In this document: positions 1 through 19,425 of the stretch, in pieces
Layout of the letters: each line of letters starts with the position of its first letter
How positions within the stretch are numbered: position 1 is the stretch's first letter
Source: Chamaea fasciata
Taxonomy: Eukaryota; Chordata; Aves; Passeriformes; Sylviidae
Direction of reading: 5' to 3'
Assembly (NCBI GenBank): GCA_029207755.1
Contig: JARCOQ010000005.1
Span: 56,543,449 to 56,607,448, forward strand
DNA: 64,000 nt
Position numbers and translations under genes: made by a program
Notes under the pieces: generated by a model
Databases searched by the model: none
The model's input: the letters and a program-made list of their open reading frames with translations, nothing else
Told to the model about the DNA's origin: nothing

Positions 1-5115
<5,115 letters not shown>

Positions 5116-5130
5116 AACAATAGCAAATAA

Positions 5131-5218
5131 ATACACACACACAGAGACATATATATATATATATGCCTATGTATGCCTATACATGCATATATATGTATAT
5201 ATAATTATATATATATCT
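5131..5218. repeat. CA/TA-rich microsatellite in the TMEM178B 3' UTR
   Basis: A short CA run (from about 5132) passes into alternating TA and TATG/TATA units through about 5217. It starts within 20 nt of the stop codon, so it lies in the proximal 3' UTR. Length is likely to vary between individuals. Confidence 0.9.
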
Positions 5219-5808
5219 AAAATCTCAAATTAATGCCAGTGCCAAGGTAGAGCTGAGTCCAACACGGCACTCACATCTCCACTGGACTCTTTGTTGCTTC
5301 ATTCTTTCTCACAGTGATGGGAAAGCTTTTCTCTCACATGGCTCTTCCATCCAACTCCTAACTTCAGCATCATACCTTAGAGGTCAAACGAACCTACAGT
5401 TGCACCTACCTACAGCCATTTGGGAGGGGGAACAGGGGATTCATGTGGGGAATCTGGAACCAGAATCTGTACAGGACATGGTGGGGGCAGAGGCATGGGG
5501 GAGGGTGACACAAAAAGCACGTCCATTGCAGCCAGAAGGGAAAATGCAAACAGCAAGCAAAGGAGCAAATGAAGCATTTGAGCCACTTCAACACCGTACC
5601 TCCTCAAGGCCGTTATCAGAAAGCCACCCACGTTCTTTTTCTTTCTTAAAACAAAATGACAGAAGCCTGTCGTGTCATTGGTTTTGGGGTTTTGTTGGGT
5701 TTTTTTCCCTCCTTAAAAAGCAGAAAACAAAATGGACAGAATGTGTGAGGAAAAGCAAAAAAGCATTTTCTCTTTGCCTGCCAAACTTTAGAGAGAAGCA
5801 AACAAGTG

Positions 5809-5834
5809 AAAATAATAATAATTAATAATAATAA
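5809..5834. repeat. AAT trinucleotide run
   Basis: Simple repeat of AAT/ATA units followed by A-rich sequence that contains an AATAAA at 5865-5870. It has no sign of being coding. Confidence 0.85.
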
Positions 5835-5864
5835 GAAACATCTAAGAAAATAAAACCAGAAAAC

Positions 5865-5870
5865 AATAAA
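5865..5870 (+). terminator. Candidate polyadenylation signal AATAAA for TMEM178B
   Basis: Canonical AATAAA about 750 nt after the TMEM178B stop codon. It is one of several candidates; many brain-expressed genes use more distal sites, so this is only a possible end. Confidence 0.3.
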
Positions 5871-8800
5871 AATCTCCAAGAGGACATCTCAGCGGACTTT
5901 CCAACAATGCGGTTTTAATCTTCCAGCTGCCTTACATCCAGGCTTACAACTGAGGCTGAACTGCTAATGTAAATGCAGCAGAAGGCCTTTTGAAAATGCT
6001 GTGATACATGTGTGTATAACTTTTTCTTCCCTCTTACTTTATTTATTTTTTTTAACAAAAAGAAAAATTTAAAACATTGCAATGTGATTGTCCACTAAAC
6101 CATCCATGCTGTGTTTGTGGCCCAAGACTGAGGCACTGCAACGGCAGAAGCGCGAGGAAAGCCGTCAGGTCTGAGACAGCACATCTTCTCTGGTGGATTT
6201 CAGAAGGCTTTTTTTCATGGAGCTTCTGAGAGTTCAGGATGGTGGATCCAGGGGAAGACTGACCAAGGAGAAGGGAGGTGGGGGGAGGCCGGGTAGCTGT
6301 TCTTCCCAGGGATTTGCTGGAATGGGATTTCATCAAGTTTCCAGTTTGGATGTTCGAGACAATTGGGCAAAAGCCATTGTGGAGGAGGAAAAGGGAGCTA
6401 ATTTCTGTAGAAAAGAAGTAAGAGATGCCTCTCATTGTGTTAATGTATGCCAAATAAGACCTTCCCACATCTTGTCTTTGGAAACTGCCCCGGTTCACTG
6501 GACATCTCCTCTCTCCATCTGGGAGAACTGCGTACAGATGGATGTGAAAGGGTCAGATGCAGAGAACAGAGATCCATTTCCCATGAGCTTAAGCATTGTA
6601 TGATATAACTGTGAACCTGCAAATGGAACTCTCTCTCTTTTTTTGGTCTTTCTCTTTTTCCTGCTACTCCTCTTCCTCTTGTCTCCTTTTTCCTTCCCTC
6701 TGCTTTTCCCTTCATTCAAGTCATAGGTCCCTGAGCTAAACAAACAGCTAAGTCTGGAGAGGTGGGTGAATGCCATTAGAGGAAGAAAAGCATTTTGGCT
6801 GTGAGGACAGTGGATCCTTGCAGGGTACCAGTGGCTGAGGGGAAGGTGGGGAAAAAGGGCCAAGGGTGTAGCCAATGGGACTCTGAAGAAGGATGACTGA
6901 ATTGCCATGTAGAAGAGCGAGGGCACCACTGACAAATATGCAGGCAAAGGGAGACAGGGCAAAGGAAAAAGGTCTCCCCAAAATCAATCCAACCCAACAT
7001 GCTCTTAATTCAGGGACAGTGCCAGCAATCCTTTCTTACATGATAGCTGCATGATAAAGTCCTCATTAGTCAATAAGAAGTCATCCTCTCCATCTAAAAC
7101 TAGGAGAAGGAGCCTGTGCCTGCTGCGCAGAAATGCAGGCATTAATTTCCAGGTCATGCCATTTGCACAGCTGGCAAGAAACAGTGTTGCTTGGTTTAAA
7201 AATATCCAGCTAACAAATAATTCTTACACATGTAGTTGCATTAACAGTGCTCAAAGAAATTAAATTTCTGGAGGGCATGTTGGAGTAGAGTAGATTTGGG
7301 TTTCTTCCATTCTTGCTCAAGTACCTATCTTTTGTTTTCTGTTATCTACAGATTCCCCAAACGTGTCAATGCCAGCTGCTAAGTCAGTGTATTTCCACTG
7401 AAGTGCCGTCCCTGTCAAATGAAGTTTCACAATTTCATTTTCCATTAGATGTAACCAGAGAAATTACTTATTTATTCGAGTTGAAAATATAAGCCTTTTG
7501 AAGAAACTTCCTTTTTAAGCAGATTGGTTTATTTATTTTTTTCTGGGAAGGTTTTCAAATAGAGCGGTTTTGAAAAGTTTTGAAATAATTTGACTGTGCA
7601 AGTGCCTACTTGGTAAGGAGGTTGATGAATTACCATTGAACAGAAAAAGGAAATTTAAAACAAAAACAGCCTTGGAGAGCTAAATGAAAGCTGAATGCAG
7701 AAAACCAATGACTGGAAACCAAAAAGACCTATAAAAATTTGTTCGTTTCTTCAAAGCATGAAAAATTTTGGAAAAAACCCAACTTTTTGGTAAGAAATTA
7801 TTAGGAAAATTACAGCTGTTTACTTAAAACATCTTTGAATGCAAACTTTCTTCCTCCTCTGCAGTGCTGAATGTGATAGGAAAGGTGTTTCATGTAAATA
7901 CAGATATCTGGAGTGGCACAGGTAAACCAGATTTACAGAAGTACCTATCTGGAGTCCACCATCAGGCCCTGTGGCACGCAGAGCAGTACAGCAGTTCCTG
8001 TGATGATATATCCTTGTGTGGTCCATGAGTGTTCACAGGGTGTATTCTACAGATACAGTTTTGAAAGAGGTATAGCAGTAAGATTTAAAGAAATGGAAGT
8101 AATTTTGCTGTTTGATGGACTTTCAAAGGTTTCCATTTTTTTTCTGCAGCTGGCATAAAACCAGTTTTGCCTTGATGAAGTATTCTCTGATGGTGTTGGT
8201 TTACAAGCTGTATATAAGCCTGTGTGTCTGTCTGTGTGTGGCAGTGGTGGAAGAGGGTTATGGTTATTTTTATTTACAACAGAAAAGTGTTAACCCTGAA
8301 TCTTTGGGCCAGTTCTGTGGTTTTCCACTTGCTCTAGCATAGGATCCATACGGCCTGTGTGGCTGTGAAGCATCTTGAAGGTTATGGGAATGTCTGAAGC
8401 AGCATGTGATCCTGTCACCTCAATCTCCAGCTGGATCCCCAAAAGAACCATTTGTCCAAACATCGGTTCTCTCATCATTGCTTTAAGAAAGGGCAGAACC
8501 CCTTTGGGAAATTGTGAAATTCCCTCCATACTTCTCAAAGAGCTGGGAGGAATCCCATGTGCTTCCATCCCCCTAAATAGGGGTCACAGCCCCACCATGC
8601 CTTCTGTGTGCTCAGATTGTCTTTAGACCAGGGTTGATCCAGAATACATCCACATGCAAATTTGTGATGGTTAGTGTCTCCATTTCTCCTGAGTGGAAGC
8701 ACACCCACAGCTACTCTGAGTTTCTGCATTTTGGGGGAGGCTTTGAAGTATCTTTCTGAACAGAGATTGAAGCTTTTTGACTAGTGCGTGGTTTCTTAGT

Positions 8801-9910
8801 TGGAGGAGTAGCTAGTTAGAAATCTGTTATCAGTGGTCCTAGCATTAAGGGGCTTGACCCTCAGATCTGCTCTGGCCAAGTGCCTAAGCATGTGCTTTAC
8901 TTGGAACATGTGACTAATCCCTTTAACTTTGGCTGACTATTCATGTGCTTAAAGTCAAGAATGTGCTTTCCTGCGTGACATTCAGCTTCCTGCAGAGACC
9001 AGCCCACGCTCTTTTCCCGTCTTTCCCCTGTAGATAAGGTGACACTTTGCCCTAGCCTGAGCAACCAGTACGTTCTTGGTCTCCCTTTCCATGAGGTGGG
9101 AATGCAGGATCCATATTTGGGAGGCTCTTTCCCAGAGGTAGCCTTTCACATTGCACTTCTGGGACAACATATCTCTATGCTTCAGAGACCACAGAGCCAC
9201 TGGAGTGCAGTGAATGCAGATATCCTAAAACGCCCATCCTAAGGATGCGGGATGAATTGGCTCAACCCACTGATCTGCAGGCTGAGGATTTGTGTGTAGT
9301 GACTCAGTTGTGTTGCCCTTTGACTGTAACAAGCCAGCTGCAGGGGTTCTGCTGGCTGTCCCTGCTGGGACACTGCACATGTGAAGGGGTTATGTGGCAG
9401 CAGCACATTTGCCCTGTATCTTATGTACCCTATAGGACATCTCCTCCTTCAAGCTAAAGCTGTTTGTGTGTTAAATTTCCTGACCCATATTAGCTGCCTG
9501 TATATATATAATCAATCCCTTCTTCCTCTCTGCAAACACACTACTGATCTTTCCTCATCTAAATAGTACAGTCCCTCCAGTTCTTTTTCTTGTTGGGCTT
9601 TTTTTTCTTCTACCCCAGGGAGAGTCACAAGTGGATCACAAGCCACCAGTGACCAGAACAATTTCTTTGAGATACTGCTTTTGAAAAATTGTCATTACTT
9701 TTTAAAAATGTTATTCCAGCTGCAATAACAAATGAAAGGGAAAAAAAAAAGCATCCTCAGAGTCCTCTAAACAGAGGATCCTCATCCTTCCAAGAGTGAA
9801 TTGTGAGAGTGCAGGTATTCTGACTTCCTCTGGATGCAAGTCATTTGGGACCATTTTTAACTGTGGCATGTTAGCTGTGTGGTTCAATGGATGGTGAATA
9901 AAGCAAAGTT

Positions 9911-12900
9911 GGTGAAGGAGGGGATTGATGTGCAGGGGCTATCTCAGATTCCCGAGCATTCCTGGAAGACTGTGTCTCCCTGGCTTTCCATTTACCCACT
10001 GTGTAGCACCTCTGAATCAGGCTCATCCCTGGAGCCCCACTGATAAGCAGAGCTCAGAAGAAAATCACTGTAATCTGTCCTTAATTCTTGAGCACCACGC
10101 TAACTGCCAGCAGCAAAATGAAGGGAAAATCATATGTTACCAAGTATAGCTTAAATAAAGACATGCATCCTTCGGGCTCTCTCTTCTGTGTGCCTCTGCA
10201 TAGGCCTAGAAGGGCTACAGGAGTGCTCAGGCACATTCACACGAACCACCACTGCATTTTCTAGCCCCCAGGTTTCCCACTCTTTCATGGTCCACACCAC
10301 TGTGCTCATCCAGCCAGCAAGGGAAGATTCAAGGTGAAAAACAGACAGCTCTGAATGATTGCCAGGTACCAACAACAAAAAGTACAAAACAGGCATGAAA
10401 CACAAACAGCATATAAAGATCAGTGACAGATGAATTTCCAAGGTCAGGAACTGAAGTTCAAAAAAGCCTGAAGTTTGATTGCTAACTCTAGGCCAGATCC
10501 GTAAAATCTTTATTCTGCTAGTTTAAGGTGAAAACTCAAAAATCAAGGCTTGGCTCAAAACTCATAATCCACTGTTTCCAGTCATAGCCAGGAATATATT
10601 GCAACTATTCCATAGTCTGTTAGGTTCAAAGAAAGCTCAGGTGCCTTAGAAAATATTGTAGTGCTGTCTTGGTTAACACTGGAAATGAAATGTGTGCTAG
10701 CACACTCACATCTATTCTTTGGCTTTAGAAAGAAAGTCATCAGATTCTACCTCCCCTCCCTCCCTGCCATTCCTGCACTTCAACTTAGGGTTTGCATCCT
10801 GTATGCCCCACTAACACCCCAATCACACAACCTTCTTCAGAGCCATACTTGTAGATTGCAGTATTTTGACAACAAGTGCAGCTGGTGCCAGGGGCCTCTG
10901 ACAAGCTCCATGTTGACATCGATTGGAGAACTGGAGCCTGACACAGTGCTGTCAATTTAATTGCAGTACACCTTGCAGAAGTTTAGGATTTAACTTGAGG
11001 AAGAGTTTGGACGACTGCCTCAATATAGGCCACAAGAGGGAAATTAAATTCTGGTCACCTCCAGTAAAGCACTCCAGAATCACAGATCAATTGACCTTCC
11101 CTTGTTCAGGGAAGACTTTCAATGAAAATATCAGTCTCAGATAGGTTATCTCCAGGGAAAAGTGGGAGAGTGTAAAAAAGGAGACCCAACAAGAGCTGCT
11201 TCAAAATCGGTAGAATTCTGTGAGGATAATCCAATGTTACCCTCAGCATCAGCAGCAGGAATTGTCTGATCCTTCTCAGACTGCCCTTTTATATTCTTCC
11301 ATCATTGACTAACATCCTGCACTGTGGCAAAAAGTGACTTCCAAGGTTTTCTTGCATAGGCTGTATACACATGGGCACCCTCACTCCCTTCTTTCCTTAA
11401 ACGCACACATGTGTACATCCCACATGATGTGGATGCCAGGAACCTGAAAAACTTGTGTCCTACATAGAGAGAAAATACATAGCAAAATGCAGCATAATTG
11501 TTCTCTGTTCTTCTATACTTAACTCAGGAGTTGCAATGCTATTCACGTGCCATCTGTGTCCCTGTTAGGTTGTGCGTGCAGATCACATGCAAATTCTCTG
11601 CTGGAGATGCAAGAGGAAGCAAAATACAACTGGGATAAATTTGGTATTTTCCATCAAAAAGTATTTGGATATTTAAGGAAGATATGCCAGTGTATCCCCT
11701 CCAAATCAGAAATGTTTACGATCCCCCAGTGTAACAATCCCACTGTGCCAAGAGGCAGTGCCATGGCAGGACACTCCTGAGTCTGTAGAGGGCTTGTGTG
11801 GGCTGTTGGCAGCATGAAGACTGTGGTTAAAGCTCCTGGGCACAGCAGGGAGCCTCACATGCCGTGGGTCTGAGCCCTACCTGTGGCAGCAGGACACAGG
11901 AATATCTCTGTAAAGGCAGTTCCTTCAAGTGGCCTTGTTACCATGCCAGTGGGTCAGAAATGCTCAAGCAGCAACAGCAGTTCTGCAGTAGGTGAGATAA
12001 AGAGTAAAGCCTTCAAAAACCTGTGGGTTTTGCCCCAGTTTCAAGATGATGTAGACTCCAAGGAGTGTGAATCAGTCATGGCCTTAGTCTCCTGGGGCCC
12101 AACACACCAAACAGCTTCAGCATCCAATTCTTCTTTAGACAGTGAGTAAAACACTAAATGCTTTTGGTGCCTGTATTTTTTTTTTTTTAATTATACACTC
12201 CTAATTTGCTTAAGCTCTCATGATGTTTTATCTCAAGAAGAGTTTTCTTCTGGCTGTAGTGTGTAAGGCTGTATTTTTTTTTACAAAGAGTTATTCATTA
12301 ACAATATAGATCATAAGAAAAAGATTCAAGTAATCAGAACAAGAGAAGTGCAGCCTTAGACTGTTCAGTCAGAGTGTACTGAATTATTTATAACTCCTGG
12401 GCACCAACAGCAATCACAGATATCTAATTTAAACTGTTACTATTTTTACTTGGCAATTTCCATCACTTAGAGTGTTTATATCTATGTATTTGCGGTTTGA
12501 TCTTTTGCAAGACAAAATTTCCCCTACTTACACAGAAAAGCATATTTGGGAACTTTTGAAAGTATTTTTCTGCAGTAACTTAAATTACATTAAAGCATTT
12601 TGAGGCTTAGTATGACAGACTTTACAACTTTCAAAACTGTAAACTGTGTCTAAAATGGGCTTGAAATTCCAGTTCTTTCTCAAGTAAAATTCTCTTTGAC
12701 TACAGGTCATTGGGATCAAGGAGAAATTTGTTTTATTAGCAGATGTAAGACTGGCTCCTATTTATATGTATATGTGATGAAGGGACTTCAGTAAGGGGGC
12801 TGCACTTCTGTGTCAGCCCACTTAAGGATCTTCTGCACAGATGTAGGAAAAGTCACTGCTAAGTCACTCCAACTTTCTACCAATCTCTTTTTGTAAAAAA

Positions 12901-15900
12901 CAACCATTATACTTGTGTGCGTGGCTGGAAAAAAGCATTATTAAATCCAGCCCATAGGCTGACACACATATATTTGTATATATGTGTATATTTGTATATA
13001 TATTTGTAAATTCATGAAAAATGTCTGTATCTTCATGATTGCCTGAAATAACCTGAGATTGATGTACAGAATTTCAGGCAAAGGACTGTTTCTTTTTCAA
13101 AATCCTCATGTATCTCAGATTTAAACCAAAACAAACTAAAAAGTACAATTTCCCAGGAAAATCCTCATTTTGCCATTGCACCAGTTGAGGAGGGGTACCA
13201 CACTTAAGTCAGCGGCGCGCACATCCACACATGTACATCCAGTCAAAGGACTGGGTCTCAAGGGCTTTTTTAAGGAAAAGGAATGGACTGAAAAAGCAAT
13301 GGTAGAGTTTCTGTTCAGCATTAGCTCTCTCAATTGATTCTCTTGTCCTTTATTAGGAGGCCCTTTGTACAGATGCTGTTCTTCTCTTTAGGTGTACGTT
13401 TGGGAGGAGCAACTTTGTGGATGACACTGAGCCACTGAAAGGCCAGGATTTTCTGACCTGCCTTTGTCCCCATTAACCTTAGACACTTAACTGAGTTCAT
13501 GATGTTAATGAGCTCATCTCCCTTGGCTTCTTGTACAGGTAGTGAAGAGAGACAGTTTCTTACAGGTGGTGAGCTAGCAAAACTGACATCTAAGCTTTAG
13601 GAGCTCCTTCTTGCTTCATGCAATGACCTCTCACCTGTCTTGGGTGATCCCAAGATCTCAAAAGTTCTTAAATCCTGGTGAGGTGAATCAGGTATCTAGT
13701 GCAAAAGAGCATCCATATGGAGATCAGCCATGTCTGTGTGCTTCGGGTGCATGGCCTGGGCTCACCTCTAAAACACAGGTTTTAATTGTGAAAGCCTGTT
13801 GGAACAGAAGATGTTCACAACAGCCTTCCCCTCCCAAACTGCAACATGACTACAGAGGATAGGGCTTGTCCCAACCCCTGGAAATAGCATTTGAGGTGAG
13901 TGCCTTGTGGTGGCTTCCAGGCACAGATGACTGGGTGGTCCCAGTGCTGGAGGTCGGAGGTCTTTGGTCTGAACTCTTCACCTTTCTCTGCCAGTCCTGG
14001 GCATTGCTGAAGCAGTTCAAAGAGTGAATTTACCTCTTAAACGTTTGAACAGCTGAGCTCTTCAAAGGTTACTTTTCTTGCTTTATCCCCAAACTGGCCT
14101 GAAAAAGTCAACTGGCTGGTAGTGATAATCAAAAAAATTCTCCTCCAAGATACAGTCTGGGTAGTTTCGTATTCTTTTTTTCAATGTTAATAACTGCTTT
14201 ACAAACAGCTTACATGGAGATTAAAGAGATTGCAATTTCATCCCTTATTGTTGGGATTATAGTTGTCCTCAGAAAAACCAAACTGAGGACTCAACAAGCG
14301 GATGAACTGTGGCTGTAGTATTCAGAAAGCTGCTCTGACAAGGCTGAATTTACGTCTCCACCTTATGGTGACAGTCTCTCAGAGCCAAAATTTGGAACTG
14401 CGTATTGAGTGTGAGTCTATCTAGAAGGACCAGCAGTTTAATCTAGTATTAGAACTTTAGAACTCTTGTATAGTCCCATATATTACCTGAATAAAATAAA
14501 TACAGTCAGAGGAGTGGGAAAATTAAACTGATTTCGGAAAACTCTAAGGCTAAGTGAACTTTGGATCTTGTGCCAATGTATTGTCACTGCTACTTGTTTC
14601 TACAGCTAAATTTAAGTTAGTGACTTGACAGTCTTCACCCATCTCTCAGAACAACTTTATTTTTAAAAATACTGTTAAGATTTTGACAAGAGGGACTTCA
14701 GCTGACCTGCAGGGAACTGTAAAATGAAGATTCAATACTGTGTACTAGTACTTAAGGAAAGACTTTAGTTAGAAAGCGGAAGATAAAACTGAGTTCCATG
14801 GATCAAATGTTATTTTTCAGCATGGTACTACCTTGCCCAAGCTGTAGTGTATCATCCTGACATTCTTCTCCTGTTCTCCCTTTCCCTTTTTTGGAGTAAG
14901 ATATTTATCTCTGTCTCCCTCTCTTCTTTTTCCTTCCCGTGTGTGAGAATACAGACATGCTTCCTGTAAAGACATTTTTCTCTAAATTTCATTCCATACC
15001 AGCTCTTGCATATGTGACTGTTTTGTTATTTGAGATGTCTGTGAAAAAGAAATAAAGGCTTTAAGAGTGAACTCTGGAAATGAGGAGGAGCTTGAGAATA
15101 TCTCAAATTTAAGGATGCAGCACCATTTTCCTCAAGATTTTCAGAATGTTCCTAAATTCTCCTCATCACTCTTCTGCCCTCCCTCTCTGTGAAAGGGATG
15201 AGGAAGGTACTGGCATGTGGGACTCTCAAAGGTTGCTTTTTAAACTGTTGACCCTCTGTGTCCCACGAGGATTTTGCAGAGTTTTAATGTCAAGAAAAAC
15301 CTCCTTTAAAAAGGTGATGAAGTCAATGCACGACATCACATGGGAGGAGGTTCTAAGGGGTGACTCCATACCAGTTTATCTTTGATTCCTGTTCTTTACA
15401 ACAGTCCTGGCATCCAGCCATGCACATTCTCCTCCCTGCTAGGTTCACTTTGCCAACATGTGGCTTGCCAAGGGGGGCCTGCCCGACCTCTCACCCCCAT
15501 GACACACTTGGATTATCTTCTTGGATAACTTTCCAGTTTCTCTCAAAAAACCCCATCTGACCTCCTAATGAAAGCCATGACCACTCCTGTGACCCTGCTG
15601 CAGGGAGCGAATGCCAGGCTCCATGGGACAGGCCAATGCCTGGCACTGGGGCCATCCTGGCGGTAAGGAAGGAGAATGGGTGGGGCTCTCAGGCCATCAG
15701 AGCTCCATTGTCACCTTCCCCAGCAAGCTCCCCTACTGCTCTTAAACCTCTCAGCCAGTTCAGCTCGTGGGTCTGACTCTCACTCTCCCACCTGTGCCCA
15801 TGGGAAATATGTGTGGGTGTGAAAACCACTCCTGTGTGAGGGCACGAGCGTTGGGTACCAGGGGCAGGGAGAAACCAGACATACTGGACTCCCCACCATC

Positions 15901-18900
15901 CACTGTAGGTGAATCTCATGAAGATATCTGCTCTTCAGGATTTCTTCTGCCCCAAGTAATATTCAGCCTAACCACACACTACCACACTGGCCAAAAGTTT
16001 TTGGAGAGTTTCCCTTTCTTGACTTTCTCATTGGTCCTTTTTTCCTTATAATTTTTTTCTCTTGCTCAGAAGAAATGAAACAATTCCCATAATCATCCTT
16101 TGATGATGATGAAAGTTGCAGTCATCACTGTTTCTAATTGACAGTTTGGGAGGCTTAGGATAATAATTCACTTAAATGCCTGCAAATTGAACTATGTCAG
16201 CACTTTCCTAGGACATTCCAAGTAAAATAATATGACTGGTACAGGACATTCTTCATGTGGGTACATCTTGGCCAGCTGTTTATGTTTCCTCTAAGTGCAG
16301 TACACACATCAAAGCTGGATTAAGAAAGACCTAGAAAAAAAAGACTCAGGCATATTCAGAGAAATGCAGCAATACATCATATTTATCTGGCATATTTTCT
16401 CTATAGAAAAATTTACAAGTATGAGTCCCATCAGACATGTCTGAGTCAGGTAGGTATTATAGCCATTTTGAAGATGGGAAGCCAAAAGCCTGGGAAACAC
16501 CTTCTATTTAGTGGTTTGATGCCCCCTCACAAGTTCTACCAGCTGCAGGTGGAGCCTTCTCTTTTCAGCACTTTTGAAAATCCAGACTGTAGCTGGGTTT
16601 ACTCAAATCTGCAGTGGTTGTAAACATGAAGGCCAGGATTAGAACACTCAGGATCCTGATTTCTTCAGAGCACTGCTACAGAGCTTTGATCCCACAAAGC
16701 ACTTGCCTAATTTCAAGCATAAATTTCCCCTTAAGGATGCTACTGTCATGCTTAAAGCTAAGCACATGCCTAAGTGTTTTGCTAGACTGGGAAATGCATT
16801 GAAATATATAAAACCTTAACATATTTTGAAAAGTCCAAAACCATGTCCATTTCTGATTATGGTTTGGACATTGTAAAGGATATTTGAACTGTGTATGCAG
16901 CTGCTCAAACAAGTAGAGCACTTTTTAGCCAATACACACAGAGTTTTATGACTTTTGGGCAGTAACATCCAGTTGTCAGAAGTAATAGAGAGTGACATGT
17001 CCTGTGAGGTTGGGACCTCTGTGCTGCTGTTAGAGGCGAAGTGGCTCCTGTGGCCATCGGTGCTAACAATACATCAACAACCACTGACTATTTCGTTAGG
17101 TTGTTCTGGTGAGATGTGAGTGTGGTGGCTAATTTCACAAGTAATGTGACATCAAGTGTATTGTACTTTTCCATTTCTTCCTGTAACCTGTTGCAGCAGA
17201 GGTGAACAGAATTTGTTTAAACATGAAACACCCCCAGATTTCTTGTTCTGTTAATCCAAGGTGCTAATCTGCAGACACACGGGTGTTTGTGTACGTGCAT
17301 AAGTGTTTGCAGGACTGTGGCCCTGAAGGGACATTTTTGTGGCAGGGTTGAGATCAGGGAACTGATAGGGAGAATGAACAAACCCCTATAGCTTTGAAAG
17401 ACAAGAGTTGCAGAAAGCATCACAGGACTTTGCCAAAAAACTGGCTACATCTTACAATTTCCCTTTTGTTTTGATTTGTTTTGGTTTTGGCTTTATTCAG
17501 ATTGGCACAGAATACTGTATTTCCATCGATTAAAATCTTGTCTGGTAACTAACTAAACAACTTGTTCATGGAAAATTAAAAAATAAATAAGTAAACTGTC
17601 AGTTGTGGAATGTAAACTGATTAAACAAATAAAAAAAATCATGTTGTGTGTTTTAAGAGGTTGCGTCTGCTTGTGTCAGGAGCGGGACTGGACACCTCTC
17701 ACTATCCCCGTCCTCACAGAAGGATGGAGGACAAAGAGCAAAACTGGGCTGTGGGTGGTCTCTGAGTTATAGGGTACTGGAAATGCTCTTTGAAAACTAA
17801 CAATAATAAAGATTAGATGGCTTCTGACCAGAATCACCGTACAAAACATTACAAACACGAGTAGGATCTCAACGTGACTTTATGGGGAGGTTTTCTCTCT
17901 GTCATAGAGGGGATTGATTCCTGCTGGAGCCTTGATGTTAGAGTACTGCATGTACTCTAACACCATTAATCTCTTTTTGGAGCCACTTAATGTGTTGAAG
18001 TCTGTGATTTGATTGAAATGTATAGAGACATCACAGTACTTTAGCTCCCACCTTCCCCCAGCAAATAAACAACTAAAACTGAATATGGATTGGAGCCTGT
18101 CGGGTTTCCAGTGCGCAGCTGTAAGGGCTTCAGAAAACCTGGCAGGCACAACACTGCACTGATATTAGTGCTTCCTCGCTGCATTTGTATCCTCAGGCTG
18201 ATAAAAATGCAGCAGACAGACAGTCATGCAGCAGACACACATTTTCTGTAGCGCTTGGAATGTGCAGCTAGTTGGGCTGAACACCCAACATTCAGGGTAC
18301 TCATAACAAATGGAAGGGGGTCAAAAACTACCTCAAATATATAAAAGAAATTAAAAGAAATAGAGAAAAGTGCTTGCAACTGTCCTAGCAGAAGAAAAGC
18401 GAAAGAGTGGATCAAAGAGAAAAGCACAAATATTATTTTTTTAAATTATTGAGTTTTAAATTATTTAATCTAGAACTAAATTATATTTTTAAAATGATGG
18501 CAAGGTATTTTAAAACATGATTATTTTGTTGGTTATGGTGTTAAATATCAAAATTGTCTGTGTTGACTCTTCTTGCCTGATTTAGGCATTGTACCTATAA
18601 AGACCCGACAGTCAAAAATAAGGGGGCACCTGACGGTTCTTCCCAAGCTGACTGTTTCTCTCGTGACAGACTGTGGGCTGTAAGAGTCTTCTGCAGTTTT
18701 CAGGATGGAGTCCTTCCCCCTTCCTGCCCCCAAGAGGTCCTGTCTAAAACACCAGCGGTAGTAAGGAACCGAATGAAGAATCAGAATGGAGAACTGTAAA
18801 AGACAATTCTTTGTCATAAACTCCATCAGTAATGGCAGAAATTTCTTGACCTCTTCCTTGGCACTAATGGCTGAGGAAGGGAGAAATCTTGGTGATATAT

Positions 18901-18985
18901 TAATCAAAGAACTCCAAGAATGTGCCTATTTTTGCCACGTTCCAAGAGCCCTGTGGGGCAAAGCAGAGAGTGGGAGCAGGGAAGA
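9911..18985. other. Intergenic DNA, no gene seen
   Basis: No exon, RNA gene or intact mobile element is recognisable on either strand. Open frames are short and show no family motifs. Low-complexity TA/TTTGTATA sequence occurs at about 12,965-13,010, with scattered poly-T or poly-A runs (for example near 12,175). Scattered AATAAA hexamers occur but have no associated gene. Confidence 0.6.
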
Positions 18986-19425
18986 GCTGGCTGGGGGTGC
19001 AGAAGCTGGCAAACCCCCCCCCAAAGCAAATGGAGGGAACAGAGATGCTACAGTGGCATATCCAGCACCACGAGGTGTTAAAACCTTTTGTACGAAGCAT
19101 CTCCTCTCCTTGTCCACTCCTGCCCGTGCCACCGAGCGCAGCCGCCCGCCCAGCCATCCTCATCTGCTCGGGGACACCGCTCACGTTCAGCAGCGATGCC
19201 GGTGGTCGGGGCTGCTCGGGTCTTTGCTCTCTGCCATCAGCAGGGGAAACGTGATTCATCCGTGCTAAAAATGGAAGTCTGCAGAGCCTGCTTTGTGGCA
19301 AAGGAGAAAGCAGGTGCCCTCTCCTGTGGCAGCGGCGGCACGGAAAGCCTCAGGGGCGCGGCCGCAGCGGCACAGGGCTCAGCTGCTCAGCGCTGGTACA
19401 GCGAAGGGGGCAGAAGAACGTGAAC
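18986..19425. promoter_or_regulatory. GC/CpG-rich patch in intergenic DNA
   Basis: This stretch is GC-rich compared with its AT-rich surroundings. CpG dinucleotides cluster mainly at about 19,120-19,210 and 19,330-19,400, including a GCGCGGCCGC-type string near 19,357. It could be a small orphan CpG island, a promoter of an unannotated transcript, or the remains of a GC-rich exon. No coding family is recognised in the open frames that cross it. Confidence 0.4.

Larger units (their letters stand above)
5116..9910 (+). other. TMEM178B 3' UTR and downstream DNA, end undetermined
   Basis: The 3' UTR starts directly after the stop, but its length cannot be read from sequence alone. Candidate AATAAA signals lie at 5126-5131 (only 10 nt after the stop, so probably too close to serve alone), 5865-5870 and about 9896. 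The stretch is non-coding by inspection: its open frames are short, overlap on both strands and match no family I recognise. It contains a CA/TA microsatellite and an AAT run, which are listed separately. Confidence 0.45.

Noticed and set aside
6052..6962. Minus-strand open frames of 148 and 155 codons after TMEM178B
   Set aside because: Low-complexity, Pro/Ser- and Lys/Arg-rich translations of purine/pyrimidine tracts; no family likeness.
18786..19301. 160-codon plus-strand and 133-codon minus-strand overlapping open frames
   Set aside because: They overlap each other in GC-rich DNA, where long open frames arise by chance, and match no family.
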